NCBI RefSeq assembly: GCF_002797875.1
Contig: NZ_PGFC01000008.1
Location: forward strand, 1-58,857
Direction of reading: 5' to 3'
DNA length: 58,857 nt
Source: Pseudoscardovia suis
GTDB lineage: Bacteria > Actinomycetota > Actinomycetes > Actinomycetales > Bifidobacteriaceae
In this document: positions 53,434 to 58,857 of the stretch, in pieces
Layout of the letters: each line of letters starts with the position of its first letter
Position numbering within the stretch: position 1 is the stretch's first letter
The notes under the pieces: generated by a model
Databases searched by the model: none
The model's input: the letters and a program-made list of their open reading frames with translations, nothing else
What the model was told of the DNA's origin: nothing
Program-made: the position numbers and the translations under genes

Positions 53434-54990
53434 ATGCCATTCACTGTGCTCGATGTGCTTCGCGACCCCGTATTCCGCGAATGCGACCCGATTGTTGCCG
53501 GCGGAGATGACGCGCTGAATAACCCTGTGCGATGGGCCTATACGCATGAGCGGTTCGATGTCGTGCAGTTTCTGCTCGGCGGTGAATTCCTCATCATCGA
53601 GGGAAGCGCACTCGCCGAGCATAATGACGATGCCAGTTTGCGCACTTATGTGGATTCGCTGGCGCAGACAGGTGTCAGTGGATTGGCCATAGAACTCGTG
53701 GATTTCTTCACAAGCGTTCCTGCGTCCCTCTCCGACGAAGGCGATAAGCGAGGAATCCCCATCATCGGTTTGCGCAAACGCCAACCATTTGTCAAGCTAT
53801 GCCAAGCGATCAATACCCGAATCACGCAACAACAGCTGCTCGCCCACATGGCAGTGGACAATGTGATGACTCGACTCAACGCCAAGCTCTCACACGCACG
53901 CTCAACGCAGGATGTCGCCGCCGCCTTAGCTGATGCTACCGGAGGCAAAGTGCTCATCTTTGATTCGAGCGGGTCCATCACTGCGAGCGCCGCAAGTTCG
54001 AACGCGCCAAGCGGTTCCACCGCCTTTTCTACGAACACTCACGCAACTGCAGTACTTGACATCACACAGGACGGCTTCACGATTGCCACCGTTACGCTTT
54101 CCCAGAGCATCACTCCACTCAGTGCAGAAACTCTCAATCAGGTAACTGCCAGCCTGTCACGCGTACTGCCGGCCTTCATGACGCTCACCATTCGCATTAA
54201 AATGACGCAGCGCCTGCTCAGTGGGAACATTGATGGCACCGTTGCATCAGCGCAAGAAGCCGCAGATGCCTCGTCAATGATGCAAGCACTGGGACTCGCC
54301 AAGGACGTGCGTTGCATCCCCTTCGCGCTCGCCATCAAAAACCTCAGCAACGACTATCTACAGCTCTCTCCGTTGCTCGACGAGCTCCGCCCACGGTGTC
54401 TCATGCATTGTGATTCCAAGGGAATTGTCGGCGTATGCATGCTGACAGCATCCGACACAAACGGTCCGGAGGAATCACCATGCTTGCCATTCCGCGACAA
54501 TAGTCACCTCCAAGCACTACTCGGCACACAGTCCATCAGAATTATCGCCGGGCATGCCATCCACGACGGAGAAAGCTTGCTCAACGCGATAGCAGCCTTG
54601 AGATTCGCGATGCGACAGGCCTGGCCCGACTGGGGATCAGTAGCATCCCTTGATTCCTACGCTTACCGCAGATTCGTGCACCAAGCCGACACCAGCACGG
54701 CCATCACGACTTTCATCTGCCAAAGCTCCCCCTGGCTCTTCACAGCCACCGGCGATGCCCTTGACACACTGTGCGCAATGCATGACTGTTGCGGGAACAA
54801 AAGTGCTGCATGCGCACTGCTAGGAATCTCCCGCCAAACGCTTTATAGCAGATTGGAACGCATCAGTCTGGCTGCGGATATACCCCAATCCGATTTGAGA
54901 GCATGGTCACTGCTTGAGATGGGCGCCGAGCTCATTCGCGCCCTGCGGGCCACGGGGAACCAATCATCTGGCGCAGTCGCTCGCCACTAA
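53434..54990 (+). CDS. PucR-family transcriptional regulator
   Basis: The 518-residue protein has an N-terminal PucR purine-catabolism domain (residues 1-120, VLDVLRDPVFRECDPIVAGG and LLGGEFLIIEGSAL), a middle GAF-like part, and a C-terminal helix-turn-helix of the PucR HTH_30 type (KSAACALLGISRQTLYSRLE). Such proteins respond to nucleobases. It is encoded between the two halves of the cytosine/purine salvage cluster and divergent from the amidohydrolase gene, so it is the likely controller of both. No strong Shine-Dalgarno precedes the ATG. Confidence 0.9.
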   Translation: MPFTVLDVLRDPVFRECDPIVAGGDDALNNPVRWAYTHERFDVVQFLLGGEFLIIEGSALAEHNDDASLRTYVDSLAQTGVSGLAIELVDFFTSVPASLSDEGDKRGIPIIGLRKRQPFVKLCQAINTRITQQQLLAHMAVDNVMTRLNAKLSHARSTQDVAAALADATGGKVLIFDSSGSITASAASSNAPSGSTAFSTNTHATAVLDITQDGFTIATVTLSQSITPLSAETLNQVTASLSRVLPAFMTLTIRIKMTQRLLSGNIDGTVASAQEAADASSMMQALGLAKDVRCIPFALAIKNLSNDYLQLSPLLDELRPRCLMHCDSKGIVGVCMLTASDTNGPEESPCLPFRDNSHLQALLGTQSIRIIAGHAIHDGESLLNAIAALRFAMRQAWPDWGSVASLDSYAYRRFVHQADTSTAITTFICQSSPWLFTATGDALDTLCAMHDCCGNKSAACALLGISRQTLYSRLERISLAADIPQSDLRAWSLLEMGAELIRALRATGNQSSGAVARH

Positions 54991-55260
54991 CACCACCGCC
55001 ACTCCCATCACCTCCACCCGCCTCCAGCACAGCCCTTTGACAATCTGTCTAATGTCTTCCAAAGCCATGTAACGGATGGTTCATCATCGGGCAAACCATT
55101 CTCCGCATAGTAGACGTCATCGATGCAAAAGCTCTTGCACTGGTGAACTTTTCTGTTCCAGCGCATCTGCGGACTGGACTTGAGTAATCGCAGAGCCAAC
55201 AGCTTCATCTCCAGCAACAATCTCCGGCGTCACCGGATAATCATTGAAAGGCGGTGCATC

Positions 55261-56757
55261 ATGGCACAGCTTACGATTTCGCCATCGTTCGAAAACACCT
55301 CGCCCTCGCACTCTTCTGTCGCATCAGGCGCTTCTAGTCCATCGGGATCTGACAACACGAATTACGAGGACTTCCTCAGCGTTGTTCCTGAGCAAGCGAA
55401 AACAAAAAGCCTTTGGGGGCAATTCTGGGTCTGGTTTGGCGCGAATGTGGCTCCCATCAACTGGCTGCTGGGAGCACTGGGCGTGCAGATGGGACTTGGC
55501 CTGTGGGAAACATTCGCGGTCATTGCTGTCGGCAACATCATCGGCATGTCCATCTTCGGACTCATGGTGCTGCTCGGCCAACGCACCGGTCTCACCGGCA
55601 TGCTCCTCGGACGCCGCGTATTCGGCAGGTTCGGCAACTACCTGCCCTCCGTCATCCAAGCGACCGTCGTCATTGGCTGGTGCGCCATCAACACGTGGGT
55701 GGTGCTCGATCTCATAACGGCGCTACTTATGAAAGTCGGCTTGGTCGATTCCATCGCCGGTCACTTTGCGCTCAAAGCATGCATCGGTGCGGTGGTCATG
55801 ATCATCCAGGTCATCGTGTCGCTGTTCGGTTACAAGGCAATCTCCACCTTCGAAAAATGGACCGTGCCGCCGACTGTGGCGATTCTACTCGCTATGACCA
55901 TCGCTGCATGGGGCTTCATGGGCATCGATTGGAACTACGCTGGCACGCTCAGCGGGACCGGCACTGACAAGATTGCCGTCATCTCTTCAATCATGACGGC
56001 AATCGGCATCGGCTGGGGCTTCACTTGGCTCACCTACGCCTGCGATTATTCGCGCTTCGTCAGCAAAGCCGTGCCTCACAAGAAGCTGTTCGGCGCAAGT
56101 GCGCTCGGCCAACTGATTCCCGTCGTCTGGCTTGGCCTGCTTGGCGCCACGCTCGCCACCAAGTCCGGCAGCATCGATCCTGGCCAGCTCATCGTCGACA
56201 ACTTCGGCGCCCTTGCCATCCCTGTTCTCTTGCTCGTCGTTCATGGTCCGATTGCGACGAACATCCTCAACATCTACAGCTTCACGCTCTCCGTGTAATG
56301 CCTTGACCTCAAGGTCAACCGCCGCATCATCAACGTCTTCGTCGGCGTCATAGCATGGCTTGGCGTATGTCTGTTCCTGTCTCTCAACGACATCGGTACC
56401 ACACTCGACAGCTGGCTTTCCAGCGTTGCAGGCTGGACAGCCGTGTGGGGCGGCATCATGTTCGTGCATTTCTACATCATTGAGCGCCATCGCAACGAAT
56501 TTGCCTCCGTGCTCAAGGCACCTGGCCAGGACGGCATTCCCGTTGTGCGTTGGCAGGCAATGGTTGCCTTCCTGGCTGGTCTGCTTATGACGTGGATGTT
56601 CAGCTATGGCGGCCTGCCCATCTTCCAAGGTCCCATTGCCAACGCGATGGGCGGCATTGACCTCTCCTGGCTCGCAGGAATCCTGACGTCCGGCGGACTG
56701 TACTACCTGTTGGCAAAGGCAACGCATATCGCTGAGAGCAACGCGAAATTAGCATAA
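55261..56757 (+). pseudogene. codB: NCS1 cytosine/purine permease interrupted by in-frame TAA
   Basis: The frame starts at ATG 55261 (AAAGG upstream) and runs 345 codons to TAA at 56296-56298. The same frame then continues for 152 sense codons to TAA 56755-56757 with no frameshift. The protein reads like a CodB/NCS1 transporter: FWVWFGANVAPINWLLG and the TM10 segment TNILNIYSFTLS before the stop, then CLDLKVNRRIINVFVGV after it. Total length is 498 residues, with the last three or four membrane segments beyond the stop. The codon was probably CAA (Gln). Options are a pseudogene, readthrough or a sequencing error. An internal GTG at 56443 could restart a C-terminal fragment. Confidence 0.85.
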
Positions 56758-56810
56758 CGGCCGCCAGCACAGCTCGGCGCAGGTCCACCTCTTGTCTATC
56801 GTTTCCATCT

Positions 56811-56850
56811 CGCCCCTGCCGCACCGTCGATTGACGCTGGGGCAGGGGCG
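56811..56850 (+). terminator. Hairpin downstream of the permease gene
   Basis: CGCCCCTGCC (56811-56820) pairs with GGCAGGGGCG (56841-56850), followed by AATTATT. It lies between the permease and the second codA, so the two may not be fully co-transcribed. Confidence 0.6.
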
Positions 56851-56969
56851 AATTATTACCAATTCGGCAGCACTGCTGCTGAGATAACACAGCTGCCGCA
56901 GCGGCACCGCAATTGGTCACACAGCAGGCATTACTGCACAAGTTCCACCACAACAGATTGGAGACAATC

Positions 56970-58208
56970 ATGATTATTCACAACGTTCATATCGAAAACG
57001 CACCCGAGCAAACGGATATTCGCATTGCGAACGGCACGTTTCAGCAGTTCGCGCCCGCGATAGAACCCCATGAGAGTGAGGAAGTCATAGACGGTCAAGG
57101 TGGTGTGCTCATTCCGCCATTCGTGGATCCGCATGTGCACCTCGATGCAGCGCTTACTGCCGGCGACCCAGAATGGAACGAAACCGGAACGCTCTTCGAC
57201 GGCATTCGCATTTGGTCCAAACGCAAGAAGACACTTACCCAGCAAGACGTCACAGACCGGGCACTGCGCACCTTGCAGATGATGGCGCGAAACGGCATCC
57301 AGTATGTGCGCACCCATGTGGATGTGACCGACCCCAACCTCACAGCGCTCCACGCTCTGCTTGACCTTCGCGACACGGTTGCGCCGTTCATGACCTTGCA
57401 GATCGTGGCATTCCCCCAGGAGGGCATTCTTTCATTCCCTCACGGCAAAGAACTCATGGAGGAAGCCGTCAAGGAAGGCGCGGATGTGGTGGGAGGCATC
57501 CCTCATTACGAATTCACGAGCGAATATGGGCGGGAATCTCTGCGCTTTCTTATGGAACTTGCTGAACGCAATGACCGTTTGGTGGATGTGCACTGCGATG
57601 AAATTGACGATCCGGCTTCGCGTAATCTGGAGACCTTGGCGACCCTTGCTTACGAGAGCGGCATGGGGAATCGTGTCACTGCCAGCCACACGACAGCGAT
57701 GGGGTCATACAACGACGCTTACACGTACAAACTGTTCCGGTTGCTGAAGATGTCGGGAATCAACTTCGTATCTAACCCATTGGTCAACATGCATCTCGGC
57801 GGACGCTTCGACACGTATCCTAAGCGCCGCGGCCTGACGCGAGTAAAGGAACTCGCCGAAGCCGGCATCAACATTGCGTTTGGCGAAGACGACATCCAAG
57901 ACCCGTGGAGTCCACTAGGAGCCGGCAACATGCTCGACGTGGTGCGCATGGGACTCTATGCCGCGCAGATCATGGGATATGGGCAGATTATGGATTCGTA
58001 TCAGTTCGTGACATACAACGGTGCAACAACACTGCACATCGCAGCAACAGACTATGGCATCGCCATAGGCAAGCCCGCGAACTGCATCGTGCTCAATGCG
58101 CCGAACTTCTATCATGCACTCAACGAGAATGCAGAGACCCTCTACAGCATCCGCAATGGCAAGGTCATTGTGCAGACAAAGGCAAAGAGCGTGAGCACGG
58201 CGTTCTGA
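56970..58208 (+). CDS. codA: Cytosine deaminase, paralogue 2
   Basis: This 412-residue protein matches E. coli CodA very closely by eye. It has [11 protein letters not shown] (metal ligands at 55 and 57), [50 protein letters not shown] and [20 protein letters not shown]. The metal aspartate is D307 in [11 protein letters not shown]; the next Asp (D308) is kept, but Glu306 replaces the His of E. coli. GGAG is seven bases upstream of ATG 56970. Its neighbour is the broken permease gene, an arrangement like codBA. A long inverted repeat follows at 58303. Confidence 0.93.
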   Translation: MIIHNVHIENAPEQTDIRIANGTFQQFAPAIEPHESEEVIDGQGGVLIPPFVDPHVHLDAALTAGDPEWNETGTLFDGIRIWSKRKKTLTQQDVTDRALRTLQMMARNGIQYVRTHVDVTDPNLTALHALLDLRDTVAPFMTLQIVAFPQEGILSFPHGKELMEEAVKEGADVVGGIPHYEFTSEYGRESLRFLMELAERNDRLVDVHCDEIDDPASRNLETLATLAYESGMGNRVTASHTTAMGSYNDAYTYKLFRLLKMSGINFVSNPLVNMHLGGRFDTYPKRRGLTRVKELAEAGINIAFGEDDIQDPWSPLGAGNMLDVVRMGLYAAQIMGYGQIMDSYQFVTYNGATTLHIAATDYGIAIGKPANCIVLNAPNFYHALNENAETLYSIRNGKVIVQTKAKSVSTAF

Positions 58209-58302
58209 GGGGCGTGATAGCCGCCTCGCCGAAAAATCCGCCAGAGAGACATGTTGAGATTAGAACAACGACGTGCTGATAGCACAGATGCAAAGACTGA
58301 AA

Positions 58303-58347
58303 TGCAATTGGGCTGCCATCCTGTTCGAGGATGGCAGCCCAATTGCA
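58303..58347. terminator. 19-base-pair perfect inverted repeat between convergent genes
   Basis: TGCAATTGGGCTGCCATCC (58303-58321) pairs perfectly with 58329-58347 around the loop TGTTCGA. It sits between codA and the minus-strand repeat protein gene. On the minus strand it is followed by TTTCAGTCTTTG. It is most likely a bidirectional terminator. Confidence 0.7.
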
Positions 58348-58429
58348 TGGTTAGGACACGCCAAGCTGGCGTTCAATCACTAGCAGCTACTGGCTTTTCG
58401 GAATTGTCAACCTAGTCGAACTATTCCTT

Positions 58430-58857
58430 CTACTTGCCGTCCCAGTTGCCGACGAGCACCTGGTCCGTGGACCTGCCGTACTCCATCGTCACGTCCGCGT
58501 ACTTGCTCCCCAGCGCGGTGGACAGGTACATGGTCGTGCCGCGGCGCACGCCGAACGTGTCCTTGCCGTCGCCGTTCCAGTCGCCCACCAGGACCTGGTC
58601 CGTGGACCTGCCGAAATCGAACGACGTGGACACCGCTGCCGACGAGATCGACTTCTGCAGGTACAGGGTCGTGCCGCGGCGCACGGCCAGGGTGTCCTTG
58701 CCGTCGCCGTCCCAGTCGCCCACCAGGACCTGGTCCGTGGACCTGCCGAACTCCACGGTCACGTCGGGCGCGGAGCCGTAAGACAGCGAGTTGTACAGGT
58801 AGTACACGTTGCCGCGGCGGATGCCGAACGTGTCCTTGCCGTCGCCGTTCCAGTCGC
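58430..58857 (-). CDS. C-terminal VCBS/FG-GAP-like repeat region of a surface protein (partial)
   Basis: The gene runs off the window edge, so only its 3' end is present. It encodes 45-residue tandem repeats, each with YGRSTDQVLVGDWDGDGKDT followed by AVRRGTTLYL. The Asp/Gly-rich core resembles calcium-binding VCBS/FG-GAP repeats, as in the C-termini of bifidobacterial GH25 lysozymes and other secreted proteins, as I remember them. DNA copies are 135 bases long and highly similar (anchors at 58459, 58594 and 58729). The stop is TAG at 58430-58432. The N-terminal enzyme or anchor domain lies outside the window. Confidence 0.8.
   Translation of the reverse strand, partial: DWNGDGKDTFGIRRGNVYYLYNSLSYGSAPDVTVEFGRSTDQVLVGDWDGDGKDTLAVRRGTTLYLQKSISSAAVSTSFDFGRSTDQVLVGDWNGDGKDTFGVRRGTTMYLSTALGSKYADVTMEYGRSTDQVLVGNWDGK

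Noticed and set aside
55008..55220. Minus-strand 70-codon frame as a real gene
   Set aside because: It has no ribosome-binding site and a Cys/Trp-rich composition unlike its neighbours; mentioned only as a possible remnant.

Overview
The window is a typical piece of a high-GC Gram-positive chromosome, most likely Bifidobacterium (Actinomycetota). The evidence is a long-type leuA, an actinobacterial inositol-1-phosphate synthase, a DUF5701 protein, an aspartokinase split into separate catalytic and ACT genes, a Tad pilus locus with a DUF4244-type pilin, topA-tmk-holB and dnaX-recR gene pairs, and DUF5648/VCBS-like cell-wall repeat proteins at both edges. I cannot assign a species from the sequence alone. 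No rRNA, CRISPR array, complete IS element or prophage is visible.

Layout. 1-984 is accessory debris beside a tRNA-Lys(CTT) gene: an A/C-only tract, short direct repeats and a minus-strand remnant of a DUF5648-type secreted protein broken by a stop and frameshifts. 1582-14823 (all minus) holds fhs, a C69 dipeptidase, a PEBP-like protein, the operon topA-tmk-holB, a PAP2 phosphatase, the SRP RNA gene and an LTA-synthase-like sulfatase, preceded by a charged hypothetical protein. 16242-21837 carries ino1 (minus), a class A PBP (plus) and leuA (minus). 22016-26441 is an envelope-stress-type module: a NarL-type response regulator and sensor kinase, divergent from a PspC protein and a small membrane protein. 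26492-32394 (minus) holds DUF5701, the split aspartokinase pair, recR with an unusual insert, and dnaX. 32632-38512 (minus) is a seven-gene Tad (type IVc/Flp) pilus locus: tadZ-tadA-tadB-tadC, a 445-base gap, then flp-tadE-tadF.

38513-39401 is an 889-base non-coding region. It contains DnaA-box-like sites, an 11-base inverted repeat on a promoter, a structured RNA candidate ending in a strong terminator, and a possible Pho-type operator in front of ppk. It is followed by ppk, a Nudix/histidine-phosphatase fusion, a hypothetical protein, tRNA-Lys(TTT), an MFS exporter, an amino-acid permease, YccF and a ClC channel. 50401-58208 is a nucleobase-salvage cluster: cytosine deaminase and an amidohydrolase (minus), a divergent PucR-type regulator, an NCS1 cytosine permease interrupted by an in-frame TAA, and a second cytosine deaminase. 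The window ends inside a minus-strand gene made of 45-residue VCBS-like repeats.

The strongest candidates for something undescribed are the structured RNA at about 38880-39050, the clustered DnaA-box-like sites in the gaps of the Tad locus, the expanded RecR, the natural substitution at the D314-equivalent of one of two CodA paralogues, and the in-frame stop in the permease that should feed them. Five-codon tandem repeats that expand linkers recur in several unrelated genes. Coordinates of start codons are my choices from ribosome-binding sites; all function calls come from reading motifs, with no database search.
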